Of a DNA stretch of 34,786 bases, positions 15,063 through 23,005 are shown piece after piece. The translations under genes and the position numbers were made by a program. The notes under the pieces were generated by a model that was given only the letters and a program-made list of their open reading frames with translations, searched no databases and had not been told where the DNA came from. This stretch comes from Oligoflexia bacterium. GTDB lineage: Bacteria; Bdellovibrionota; Bacteriovoracia; Bacteriovoracales; Bacteriovoracaceae. The stretch covers positions 505 to 35,290 of the forward strand of contig JADGBS010000010.1 of the NCBI GenBank assembly GCA_015231325.1. The letters run 5' to 3'. Position 1 is the first letter of the stretch. Every line of letters begins with the position of its first letter.

Positions 15063-16466
15063 ATGGCAATTAAGGTTTTAGTTGCAGATCCGAGGAATGA
15101 TTTTGGGCAAGAATTGGCCAATAGTTTGAATGGAGTGGGATATGAGGTTTCTATTGCTGTCAATGGCAGAAGCGTACAGGTGTTAATGTATGAGCAAAAG
15201 TTTTTTGCTCTGATTCTCAATTTGGCCGTCCAGGATTATTCCGCGGTTCAGGTATTAAAATATGTGCGTACGAATCATCCTAGCACCAAAGTGATACTGA
15301 TCACGGAGAATGAAGAGCTTTTGCAGGAGTGCGGTTTGGATCGTAGCAAACTTGCCAAGCAAGGTCTGGTGGATGTTTTGGTTGGAAACAAGATTGATCA
15401 GAGGGACATTCAAATAGCTTTGGAAGGCCATCGTGATTATCGTGATCTTCTGATTGATAGTAAAAATAATGGGGTCTCCGAAGAACAAGAGGTGAATGTC
15501 GCCGATGATCGTTTTGTTCAAATAAGAATTGATGAGTTCATTTCTATCAATGCTGTACAGTTCGACGTCTTTATTCAGTTAAGTAACGGGCGTTATATCA
15601 AGATTCTACATGCCGGTGATACCTTTTCTCGAGAGAGAATTGAAAAATACAAAAATGAAAAAAAGGTGGAATACTTACACTTTTTAAAAGAAGACAGAAT
15701 AAAGTTTATTCGGTTGCAAAATTTCGTGACCGAGAAAGCAGCTGGAAATAAAGCAATTTCTCTCAGTACGAAGGTGGGGGTACTAAAAAATCTATCGCAA
15801 ATTTATGTAGAGGCCGCCTATGTAGATGGAATAAAACCATTGATTGTTGATCAGGGAAAAGTGCTTTGCGATAATATCTACGAAATAGTACATAACAATA
15901 ACGACATTTATAAACTACTTAGGGATTATAGTGAGTTCAATCCTTCTTTATATAATCATTCCTACCTAGTGGCCTTTTTTTCCAGCATGATTATTAAACA
16001 GTTCGAATGGGAGTCGAAAATTATCAACGAAACCCTAGGAATGGCCGCTCTTTTTCATGATATCGGTTGCAGTAAATTGTCCCCAGATATCAGAGAAATG
16101 TCTTTTTTAAAAATGAACCCAGAACAATTAAATCGCTATAAAGAACATTGTGAGTTAGGAGTTACAATTTTAGACGCCTATCTCGCGGTGCCACAGGCAG
16201 TGAAACAAATTGTTTTGCAACACCATGAACGAATTAATGGCGAGGGTTTTCCTTCTGGGTTGAAATCCCATCGTATTCTTGTTTTGTCGCAAGTAGTGGG
16301 TTTGGCCGATGAGTTCGTTCGGCATATGGTGGACAATCAACTACACCCACCAGCGGCAATTAAAAAGATGCTCTCAGACACAAACTCGGTTAAAAGGCAT
16401 AGTGCGATCATTATGGAAAGTTTTTTAAAGGTGTTTGCTGATCCTAGAAAATTGATGGCAATGTAA
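15063..16466 (+). CDS. HD-GYP c-di-GMP phosphodiesterase with degenerate receiver
   Basis: The protein has 467 residues. Residues 1-120 look like a receiver, but the phospho-acceptor position reads LILNLAVQDYS with Asn53 in place of Asp, so it probably cannot be phosphorylated. Residues 150-220 form a small beta-rich segment (IDEFISINAVQFDVFIQLSN) like the N-terminal modules of other HD-GYP proteins. The HD-GYP domain has YNHS (297-300), LFHDIG (330-335) with H332/D333, HHE (387-389) and NGEGFPSG (392-399), where the family signature has GYP. The metal ligands needed for c-di-GMP hydrolysis look intact. aagga is the RBS. It probably lowers c-di-GMP sensed by the PilZ proteins encoded nearby. 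Confidence 0.9.
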   Translation: MAIKVLVADPRNDFGQELANSLNGVGYEVSIAVNGRSVQVLMYEQKFFALILNLAVQDYSAVQVLKYVRTNHPSTKVILITENEELLQECGLDRSKLAKQGLVDVLVGNKIDQRDIQIALEGHRDYRDLLIDSKNNGVSEEQEVNVADDRFVQIRIDEFISINAVQFDVFIQLSNGRYIKILHAGDTFSRERIEKYKNEKKVEYLHFLKEDRIKFIRLQNFVTEKAAGNKAISLSTKVGVLKNLSQIYVEAAYVDGIKPLIVDQGKVLCDNIYEIVHNNNDIYKLLRDYSEFNPSLYNHSYLVAFFSSMIIKQFEWESKIINETLGMAALFHDIGCSKLSPDIREMSFLKMNPEQLNRYKEHCELGVTILDAYLAVPQAVKQIVLQHHERINGEGFPSGLKSHRILVLSQVVGLADEFVRHMVDNQLHPPAAIKKMLSDTNSVKRHSAIIMESFLKVFADPRKLMAM

Positions 16467-16482
16467 GAGCATCGGGACAATG

Positions 16483-16521
16483 ATTGTTACGTGGAAATCT
16501 ATAACAATAACAATTTTTTTT
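16483..16521. terminator. AT-rich terminator-like hairpin between convergent genes
   Basis: ATTGTTA (16483-16489) pairs with TAACAAT (16502-16508) around a 12-nt loop, and eight Ts follow at 16514-16521. It lies after the HD-GYP stop and extends into the end of the convergent DUF4340 gene. The stem is A/T-only apart from one G-C pair, so it is weak. Confidence 0.4.
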
Positions 16522-17551
16522 CTTCGTTTTTTAACAGAGAAATTACCTCTAGAGAAGTAATGATTGGGTGTTCTCGGTTTGCTGCCTTAACAATCACATT
16601 GTTAGTAAGATTTTTAAATTCTGTAAAATTTTCTCGGATCGGCGCAGATATGTAATACCTGGTGATGGTGTTCTGCTTGTTGGTTAATTCAATAGTGATT
16701 TGTGGATCATCTAGGTATTTATTGATTATTCTTTGAATATTATGGGATTTTTTGTCTAGAATCAAATGCCCCTTTAAAGAGAGTAGACCAGTTAAAAAAA
16801 TATTTACTTTGGTAGTAGACAGCTTCTCCCCTTTATCATTGATCCATGAATTGCTTGGTTGATCTTTCGATATCGCAATTGATGAATTTTCGCTAATGTC
16901 ATCACCGTCACTGGCCTTCTCAATTTTTTTGTGGGTAATATTGACCGCAGATATTTGCTGATAGTTCATGGGAAATAGGCGTGAGTCTGGGAGATTACCT
17001 AATCCTAATGAGGTGAAAGGCGAACAGTTTTTTATTTGAAAAACGTATCTTTGGTTGCTAATAGTGATGTACGTGGAATTGTCGATGGAGTTTACTATCC
17101 CAAAGGAAATAGTGATGCTTTTTTGTAGCTCGTTGGAGAGAATTATTTGCAGCGCTGGTTTGTCTAAGGAAAAATTTGCTTTATTGATAGTATCCAATCC
17201 CAATATTTTGCTAATTTTGAAATTTTTGAAACCAGAAATGATTTCTTCTACAATCTGGGGATTTGCGGGGAGATATTTGGGTGCTGTGATCCACCACTCT
17301 TTTTCGTTGCTTTCAGGCGAAATTTGTTTTAGCGCCAATTCAACGGTTTCAACGTTATTTTTAATAGTTAGGTGATTCACCTTATCTAGATAAGTAGGAG
17401 AAAGCGGATTTTGATAAATATTTTGGTTGTTAAGTAGGACGAATGGGGTCTGATATAATTCACTGAATAGCGCCATAGCAACAGTAAAAAATATAAATGC
17501 GATTATTATCCAAGTGGATTTGTTGTCTTTTGATAGTTTGGCCATAAACAT
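16499..17551 (-). CDS. DUF4340-like membrane-anchored protein
   Basis: The 350-residue protein has an N-terminal membrane anchor (WIIIAFIFFTVAMALFSELY, about residues 14-33) followed by a periplasmic beta-rich region. Phrases such as EWWITAPKYLPANPQIVEEI and the later RYVFQI fit the DUF4340 pattern, in which repeated modules contain a W and a P-A motif. DUF4340 genes often accompany GldG-like ABC exporter components, but none is in this window. The start ATG at 17551 has cagga eight bases upstream; an in-frame ATG two codons later is possible. It is convergent with the HD-GYP gene and divergent from exbB. The role is unknown. Confidence 0.7.
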   Translation of the reverse strand: MFMAKLSKDNKSTWIIIAFIFFTVAMALFSELYQTPFVLLNNQNIYQNPLSPTYLDKVNHLTIKNNVETVELALKQISPESNEKEWWITAPKYLPANPQIVEEIISGFKNFKISKILGLDTINKANFSLDKPALQIILSNELQKSITISFGIVNSIDNSTYITISNQRYVFQIKNCSPFTSLGLGNLPDSRLFPMNYQQISAVNITHKKIEKASDGDDISENSSIAISKDQPSNSWINDKGEKLSTTKVNIFLTGLLSLKGHLILDKKSHNIQRIINKYLDDPQITIELTNKQNTITRYYISAPIRENFTEFKNLTNNVIVKAANREHPIITSLEVISLLKNEEKKLLLL

Positions 17552-17580
17552 AATGATGGTCCTGTATATCTAATCTTCCT

Positions 17581-17630
17581 TTGCTTCCTTACGTCGTCTT
17601 ACATTATCTTACGTTATCTTATAGTATTTG
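17581..17630. repeat. degenerate 10-bp tandem repeat upstream of exbB
   Basis: Five consecutive 10-mers are ttgcttcctt, acgtcgtctt, acattatctt, acgttatctt and atagtatttg. The central three share an ac(g/a)tnntctt pattern. The array lies in the divergent gap between the DUF4340 gene and exbB, just upstream of the predicted exbB promoter. Confidence 0.75.
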
Positions 17631-17644
17631 AGTTATTAAATCTC

Positions 17645-17673
17645 TTGAAAAAAAACGATATTTTCGGTTTAAT
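17645..17673 (+). promoter_or_regulatory. sigma70-type promoter of exbB-exbD
   Basis: TTGAAA (17645-17650), a 17-bp spacer and TTTAAT (17668-17673) form a good vegetative promoter match. The leader to the exbB ATG would be about 55 nt, with aaggag as the RBS. Confidence 0.55.
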
Positions 17674-17733
17674 TATCAATGTAACTGCAAAATGCCAAAG
17701 TTTGATACGGGCATATGCAAAAAGGAGAATTTT

Positions 17734-18354
17734 ATGGATTTTTTTTCATTGTTTAAAGATGGTGGTCCAATTATGTACCCACTGGTTTTTTGTTCCTTGT
17801 TAATTTGGGCCGTGATATTTGAGCGACTGTGGGGCCTAGCTAAATTTAAAAAAGAGTTTGTTCGGCTACATCGTAAGGCACACTCTCTTCTCGATGAAGG
17901 GAAAAGAGAAGAGGTACGAGGATTATACCACAATGTTGATGATTTAATCTCTGCTCCCCATTTAATATTATTTGAGAAAGATTTTTCACAAAACAAAGAA
18001 ATGAAGATGAAGCAAGTGGCGCGTCGTTTACAAGAGACACAGGTAGGTCTGAAACGATTTTTATGGATATTGGGGACTATTGGTTCTTCCGCCCCTTTTG
18101 TCGGATTGTTCGGAACAGTGGCAGGAATTATTCGCTCTTTTGAATCGATTGCTACCACTGGGAAGAGCGGTTTTTCTGTGGTAGCGTCAGGTTTAGCGGA
18201 GGCCTTAATTGCCACTGCTACAGGAATTATGGTGGCAGTGGTGGCCATAGTTTTCTATAACTATTTTCAGGTTAGGGTAAATAATTTGTGTATAGAATTT
18301 AAAAATAAAATAGAAGATTTAGCAGATTTACTGTTAACCAATGATATTAAATAA
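17734..18354 (+). CDS. MotA/TolQ/ExbB proton-channel family protein
   Basis: The ATG at 17734 is preceded by aaaaggag and gives 206 residues; an upstream in-frame extension lacks an RBS. The three membrane segments lie at about 12-32, 110-132 and 157-178. The conserved ExbB/TolQ core is seen in PFVGLFGTVAGIIRSF (121-136) and ASGLAEALIATATGIMVAV (151-169). With the ExbD-like partner it would form a proton-driven motor that powers TonB- or TolA-type transport or envelope work. No TonB, TolA, TolB or Pal gene is present in the window, so the energised partner is elsewhere. A sigma70-like promoter lies upstream. Confidence 0.93.
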   Translation: MDFFSLFKDGGPIMYPLVFCSLLIWAVIFERLWGLAKFKKEFVRLHRKAHSLLDEGKREEVRGLYHNVDDLISAPHLILFEKDFSQNKEMKMKQVARRLQETQVGLKRFLWILGTIGSSAPFVGLFGTVAGIIRSFESIATTGKSGFSVVASGLAEALIATATGIMVAVVAIVFYNYFQVRVNNLCIEFKNKIEDLADLLLTNDIK

Positions 18355-18384
18355 TGATGTTAAGTAACTACGGGAAGTAAAGAG

Positions 18385-18813
18385 ATGAGTACCAATTTGG
18401 AAAACCGAGATGAAATTTTAGCGGAAATTAATATGACACCACTGATCGATATTATGTTGGTGTTGTTGATTGTTTTTATGGTTACCTCCTCGATCTCCCT
18501 CGAATCAGGGTTAGACATTGAGTTACCCAAAACCGGTGGGCAAGTGGCCAGTAAAGAAAATAACTTAGTTATAATATCACTAGATGCGAAGGCAAATCTA
18601 TCAGTGCAAGGGAAAAAAGTAGCTAGGGAAAGTTTACAACAAGAAATTGCAACCGCATTAAACCGAGAAAAAACCAAAGAAGTAATTTTTGAAGGCGACA
18701 CCGCTGCTACTTTGGGTAGAATGATTGAGATTATGGACATTGCGAAAGCGGCAGGGGCAGAGAAATTTGCGGTGGCCACGGATAATGAGATAGCAAAAAA
18801 ATCTAGCAAATAA
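18385..18813 (+). CDS. ExbD/TolR-family biopolymer transport protein
   Basis: The 142-residue protein has a short cytoplasmic N-terminus, one membrane helix (TPLIDIMLVLLIVFMVTSS) with the essential proton-carrying Asp at residue 22, and a periplasmic domain with the characteristic ELPKTGGQ and VIISLDAKANLSVQGKKV stretches. INMTPLIDIMLVLLIVFMV is the family hallmark. It lies 30 bp after the ExbB-like gene, in the same operon. The start is supported by ggaagtaaagag just upstream. The length is standard. It converges with a PilZ-like gene at a 6-bp gap. Confidence 0.93.
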   Translation: MSTNLENRDEILAEINMTPLIDIMLVLLIVFMVTSSISLESGLDIELPKTGGQVASKENNLVIISLDAKANLSVQGKKVARESLQQEIATALNREKTKEVIFEGDTAATLGRMIEIMDIAKAAGAEKFAVATDNEIAKKSSK

Positions 18814-18819
18814 ATCTAG

Positions 18820-19539
18820 CTATTGGCCTTTTCCCTTATTACGCTCTGGTTCCATCGATTCCAAAAAATTTCGCAACAAAGTCCTTTCTCCGTTTCTTTG
18901 AAAAGTAAAATTTGCGTGTAAGCGGTAGGGAGGGCGGTTAGTACTAATAATTCTACTTTGCACATTATAGTTTTTACAATAGGCAACTTCTGCACTCATA
19001 GAGAAAGTATGCGGTAGTTCAAATTCAATGACAATAGTTTGTCCAATGAGGTAAGGACAAGTGGAGAAAAATCCTATTCCAGCAATATTGATATCTGTAA
19101 AGAGGGTCTTTCCATAAGCAATGCTATCATTCGGAATTTTTGGTCTTAATGGTATTCCGTATTGTAATTTTTTTGGTGATGAGTTTGTTTGAGAGTCTAA
19201 TTTTTCGTTAGTATCATCTGTCTCTTTATTTGTATTATCATTGTTATTATCATCATAATTATCATTATTCTCTTCTTCGGGATCTTCTTCTTCAACTTCT
19301 GGCATTATCTGAATATAAGGAAGAACTGTTTTATGTTCTTCTTTGGGAAAGTGTTCCATTTTGTAAATGTCTTGATAGTATTGATTGAAGAGTACCGTCA
19401 ATTCCTGGGTAGATAATTTAGTGTACTCGATTTTTTTTACGTAATCTCTAATAAATGCTTCTAGGTAAGCACGCAGAGGATAAATAATTAAAGAAATTTT
19501 CTTTAATTCAATAGGGTCAGTACTATTCTTGTAAATCAT
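18820..19539 (-). CDS. PilZ-like protein with helical N-terminal domain and Asp/Asn-rich linker
   Basis: The protein has 239 residues. Residues 1-75 look helical and lack a signal peptide. Residues 81-118 are an acidic, Asn-rich linker built in part from 12-bp DNA repeats. Residues 125-228 resemble a PilZ domain: DINIAG (149-154) stands where D/NxSxxG is expected, followed by IGQTIVIEFELP, a PYRLHANFTF strand and a C-terminal helix. The RxxxR motif is not evident (only LRPK near 131), so c-di-GMP binding may be lost or altered. No clear RBS precedes the ATG. It is convergent with exbD and divergent from the S8 protease gene. Confidence 0.7.
   Translation of the reverse strand: MIYKNSTDPIELKKISLIIYPLRAYLEAFIRDYVKKIEYTKLSTQELTVLFNQYYQDIYKMEHFPKEEHKTVLPYIQIMPEVEEEDPEEENNDNYDDNNNDNTNKETDDTNEKLDSQTNSSPKKLQYGIPLRPKIPNDSIAYGKTLFTDINIAGIGFFSTCPYLIGQTIVIEFELPHTFSMSAEVAYCKNYNVQSRIISTNRPPYRLHANFTFQRNGERTLLRNFLESMEPERNKGKGQ
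19234..19269 (-). repeat. three 12-bp units in an acidic linker
   Basis: attatcattgtt, attatcatcata and attatcattatt follow one another exactly in register and encode the Asn/Asp-rich linker of the PilZ-like protein. The period matches the other 12-bp in-frame arrays. Confidence 0.8.
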
Positions 19540-19690
19540 ATTTTTTATTGTGATTAAATTTTAGAAAAATATCAATCCCGGTGGAATATTCTTCCAGTTC
19601 TACTTTATTTTGGATTCCCATAGTAAATTTAAGAAGAGGGTATCAAGGGGAATAAAACCAGACTAATCTTTAGGAAGAGCAGGAGGTTCT

Positions 19691-21454
19691 ATGAAAATGT
19701 GTACTATGGGTATCGGTGGCGACAAAAGATTGTTTGAGCAATACTGGAGATACATAATGGTCTTTATAAACATTATTTTGATAGGAATATTATTAGAAGT
19801 GTCTGTCTTGACCAGCGCTGCATTGACTGATTCTGTGAGCAAGGGGAAAGATTTTCCTTCCGATGGTTTGTTAATTAAGCTTAAAAGTGATAAAGCTAAT
19901 ATTTTTCTGAAAATACAAGATCAATTTGGAATAAAAATTGAGCGTAGGCTTAACGCTCTGGATAAAAATATCTATCTGGCAAAAGTATTAGATAGTACTG
20001 GAGAAAAAAATGCCATGCAGCAACTGCGAATGCAGCAACTGCGGCAATCGCCAATGGTGGAGATTGCTGAACCTAACTATATTGTTCATGTACTGACAGC
20101 GGAAAATACTGATTCTGTAATTCCTAACGACCCAATGTTTTCTAAATTGTGGGGGTTAAAAAATACGGGGAACAATCTTCCGAATTTTGTTGAGAATAAA
20201 GGTGTTGCCGGTGCCGATATTGATGCACTACGTGCTTGGGAGATTAGCACTGGAAGTAGATCCATTAAAATTGCAATAATTGACACTGGTATTGACTATG
20301 GTCACCCTGATATTAAAGATAATATGTGGGTAAATCGAGCAGAGGCCCAAGGACAGGCCGGCGTTGATGATGATGGAAATGGTTTTGTTGATGACATTTA
20401 TGGATATGATTTTGCAAACAAAGATGCTGATCCTCGAGATGATAATAAGCATGGTACTCATGTTGCTGGTACTATTGGCGCTGTACATAACAACGGACTA
20501 GGAATAACTGGAGTTATGGGCGAAGTTACTTTAATGCCAGTTAAATTTTTAGCAGGCAACGGCAGTGGTTCTTTAGATGCAGCGATAGAAGCAATAGACT
20601 ACGCTACCAAGATGAATGTAGATATTATGTCCAATTCTTGGGGTGGCGGAGGATACTCTCAGTTATTAGAACAGGCGATTTCTCGTGCTCGTGATAGAGG
20701 GATCGTTTTTGTAGCTGCAGCAGGTAATAACGGAACGGATAATGATTCCTCTCCTCAATATCCAGCAAACTATCAGGTAGAAAATGTTATCTCAGTTGCT
20801 GCTCATAATATTAACGATGCTCTTTCCAATTTTTCTTGTTATGGTAAAAATACAGTACATGTTGCCGCTCCTGGAGAGAATATACTTTCCACTGTACTGA
20901 ACGGCGCTTACGCTACCCTTTCTGGTACCTCAATGGCCACCCCACATATTTCTGGAGCTATTGGTCTACTACTTAGCAAAGAGGGAAGAATACCATTTGC
21001 TGCTTTGAAAAATCGACTGTTGAACACGGCGACGCCGGCGGTCGCTTATAAAGGGAAAGTACTCGCTCGTGGACGTTTGAATCTTTATAATCTTTTGACA
21101 GATACAAGACCTCCAAAATTTGAACCAAATCCTGAGGAATGGGTTCGTTATCGGTTGCCAGAGGTCATTGAAAGCTCTCATCCCTACAAAGAAAACGAAA
21201 ATTTTTACAAAACTGTAACTTTTCCTGGTGCTAAGTTTATGAGGGTAGTGTTGAATAAATATGATATGGAGAGTGGCTATGACTTTATTAGAATTGTCGA
21301 TAAGACTGGAAATGAAGTAGATAAAGTAAGTGCTGCTGGTGAAAACTATCTTTCTGAATATGTTGAGGGCGATAGTGTGACCATAAAAATGACGTCAGAT
21401 TATAGCATTAGTAAATGGGGTTTTTTAATTGATAGCGTAGATTACATTCTCTAG
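19691..21454 (+). CDS. Secreted subtilisin-like (S8) serine protease with CUB-like C-terminal domain
   Basis: The protein has 587 residues. The hydrophobic segment MVFINIILIGILLEVSVLTS (23-42) is the signal peptide or anchor, preceded by an unusually long 22-residue n-region. An inhibitor-I9-like propeptide spans about 55-135. The catalytic triad is Asp198 in IIDTGID, His254 in HGTHVAGT and Ser414 in SGTSMATPH, with oxyanion Asn346 in AAGNNG; it should be active. The last ~100 residues (VTFPGAKFMRVVLNKYDMES and DFIRIVDKTG) resemble a CUB-like beta sandwich. aggagg lies before the ATG. A 15-bp duplication encodes MQQLR twice in the propeptide. The pseudo-receiver gene starts 17 bp after the stop. 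Confidence 0.93.
   Translation: MKMCTMGIGGDKRLFEQYWRYIMVFINIILIGILLEVSVLTSAALTDSVSKGKDFPSDGLLIKLKSDKANIFLKIQDQFGIKIERRLNALDKNIYLAKVLDSTGEKNAMQQLRMQQLRQSPMVEIAEPNYIVHVLTAENTDSVIPNDPMFSKLWGLKNTGNNLPNFVENKGVAGADIDALRAWEISTGSRSIKIAIIDTGIDYGHPDIKDNMWVNRAEAQGQAGVDDDGNGFVDDIYGYDFANKDADPRDDNKHGTHVAGTIGAVHNNGLGITGVMGEVTLMPVKFLAGNGSGSLDAAIEAIDYATKMNVDIMSNSWGGGGYSQLLEQAISRARDRGIVFVAAAGNNGTDNDSSPQYPANYQVENVISVAAHNINDALSNFSCYGKNTVHVAAPGENILSTVLNGAYATLSGTSMATPHISGAIGLLLSKEGRIPFAALKNRLLNTATPAVAYKGKVLARGRLNLYNLLTDTRPPKFEPNPEEWVRYRLPEVIESSHPYKENENFYKTVTFPGAKFMRVVLNKYDMESGYDFIRIVDKTGNEVDKVSAAGENYLSEYVEGDSVTIKMTSDYSISKWGFLIDSVDYIL
20015..20044 (+). repeat. 15-bp duplication in the S8 protease propeptide
   Basis: atgcagcaactgcga is followed directly by atgcagcaactgcgg, encoding MQQLR twice. 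One base differs between the copies, consistent with a recent slippage duplication. Confidence 0.85.
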
Positions 21455-21471
21455 AGCTAGATAAGGTTCTC

Positions 21472-21930
21472 ATGAGAGCGAAAGATACAAATCGTTTAAC
21501 TCAGATGTACTCATCCGGTTCCGTTGGTTCCATTAAACGGGAACATGATGGAAAAATTTTATTGGTCAGTTCCAATGAGCATTCACGTGAAGGCATTGCC
21601 AGCATCTTAAGATTTTATCGTTTTGAAGTAATTCAAACAGGAAACGGTTTTCAATCATTGAATTTATTAGAGAATTCATTAGAGGCCGATGTACGAATTT
21701 CGTTAGTTTTAGTGGGACCAGATACTTTGTTGATGTCGCCCGAAGAGGTAATCGCTCTCATTAGAACTAAGTATAAAAAAGAGGAATTACCTGTTCTGAG
21801 ACTTTTTAATCCGGATGATTTTAACGACGAAGATGCAGATCGTGCTTTATCCGTCGGAGCAAACACCATTGTTACTGCTTTACTACCTCCCGGAAAAATT
21901 GTGGAAAGGATTCAGGAGTTGATTAAGTAG
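21472..21930 (+). CDS. Degenerate receiver-like protein (pseudo-REC)
   Basis: The 152-residue protein has a receiver-type layout from about residue 27: ILLVSSNEHSREGIASILRF, then FEVIQTGNGFQSLNLLE, SLVLVGPD, ELPVLRLFN and a last helix. The acidic pair reads SSNE instead of DDE, the phospho-Asp strand reads LVGPDT without the canonical site, and the conserved Lys is replaced by ALLPP. Phosphotransfer is therefore unlikely. It may be a protein-interaction module. It lies 17 bp after the S8 protease stop, probably in the same transcript, and converges with a hypothetical gene. The RBS is weak. Confidence 0.75.
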   Translation: MRAKDTNRLTQMYSSGSVGSIKREHDGKILLVSSNEHSREGIASILRFYRFEVIQTGNGFQSLNLLENSLEADVRISLVLVGPDTLLMSPEEVIALIRTKYKKEELPVLRLFNPDDFNDEDADRALSVGANTIVTALLPPGKIVERIQELIK

Positions 21931-21952
21931 TCCTATCGCCGCTGTAATTTCC

Positions 21953-22378
21953 TTAGAAACTTTTTTTGAAAATCATTGCAAGGTTTTTTTGTAGAACAGA
22001 ATCAGGGGAGAGTAACTCAGATATCAAATTGTCTTTTATTTCGTCCCTCTCTTTTGTTGCCAGCATCAGTAATTTATCGGTTTGCGAATATTTGATACGA
22101 TTACGCAGTTTGTGTAGAAAAAAATTATTTATTTTATGTAAACGATCTCTTTCATTTTGTAAGAAATTTAATAGTGCCCAATTTCCACTTCGCCCTAATT
22201 TATTCTTATGCGCTCCTTTTAATTTTAAGCTTTCGTTTGTTTCTAAGCTTAACGATTCACGAATAATATTTTCCAGACGTTGTAAATCAATATCCAGTGG
22301 TTCATCAATAGGATCCGGGGGAAGACGGTTCTCTACGTGAGTGAAGTCCTTGAGGTGCTTGCGAAATAGTTTCATCAT
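21953..22378 (-). CDS. Hypothetical helical protein
   Basis: The 141-residue protein is not recognised. It has no signal peptide or membrane helix. It is strongly charged and likely helical, with NFLQNERDRLHKINNFFLHK and later KERDEIKDNLISELL suggesting a coiled or helical-bundle fold related in style to small flagellar or secretion chaperones such as FlgN. That comparison is only a guess from composition. The start lies 16 bp after the stop of the next upstream gene (22395-22895), so both are likely co-transcribed. Confidence 0.65.
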   Translation of the reverse strand: MMKLFRKHLKDFTHVENRLPPDPIDEPLDIDLQRLENIIRESLSLETNESLKLKGAHKNKLGRSGNWALLNFLQNERDRLHKINNFFLHKLRNRIKYSQTDKLLMLATKERDEIKDNLISELLSPDSVLQKNLAMIFKKSF

Positions 22379-22394
22379 AATGGCAACTCGCTAT

Positions 22395-22895
22395 TTATTT
22401 TTTTAAAATTTGTTGATAATAGTCGATTTCACGGAGAACTTGGGAATAATCGCGTTGCATTTTTTTTATCTTAATGATTTGATCAAAAATTTCATCATAA
22501 GAAAATGATCTTAACATTTGTCTTAGCATGGAAACTTTTTGTAAAATCGCTTTTTCGCGATTGGTAGGAATGCGATTTTTAAAAATATAATGCTTCGGGA
22601 GGTTTTCTATACTGTAGATGATTGGTAGAGTGCGCATTTGTAAAGGATGGCCAGCATGGTTGCGGGTACATCCGGCCTGAGGATGTAGAAGATATAGGGG
22701 GTAAGGAAAATTTGGATTGATTTTACACCTATGAAGCGAGTTTTCAATCTCCGTAATAATATCCTCTATTGGATATTTTTTTAAAAGGATAGAACTGATG
22801 GTTATGTAATGAGGAGATTCTCCAATTTTATTTTTTATCCATAACTCATCAAAATAATTTTGATCATTTTGATGTATCTCAATCTCCCTAAACAT
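22395..22895 (-). CDS. Hypothetical protein
   Basis: The 166-residue protein is not recognised. It is cytoplasmic by sequence, with an N-terminal mixed alpha/beta part, a central stretch containing LHPQAGCTRNHAGHP, which has one Cys and three His that might bind a metal, and a C-terminal helical segment. A good RBS (ggaggt) precedes the ATG with suitable spacing. It heads a two-gene minus-strand unit with the helical protein at 21953-22378 and diverges from the gene at 23006. Confidence 0.65.
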   Translation of the reverse strand: MFREIEIHQNDQNYFDELWIKNKIGESPHYITISSILLKKYPIEDIITEIENSLHRCKINPNFPYPLYLLHPQAGCTRNHAGHPLQMRTLPIIYSIENLPKHYIFKNRIPTNREKAILQKVSMLRQMLRSFSYDEIFDQIIKIKKMQRDYSQVLREIDYYQQILKK

Positions 22896-23005
22896 CTGTT
22901 TTTACCTCCGATATTGTTCTCTAGTACATCATCATTGCTTTTTCTCGCAAATTTTTGGGTTATAATAAATTATAATTCAAATGTATGTAGAGGGGAGTAA
23001 AGATC

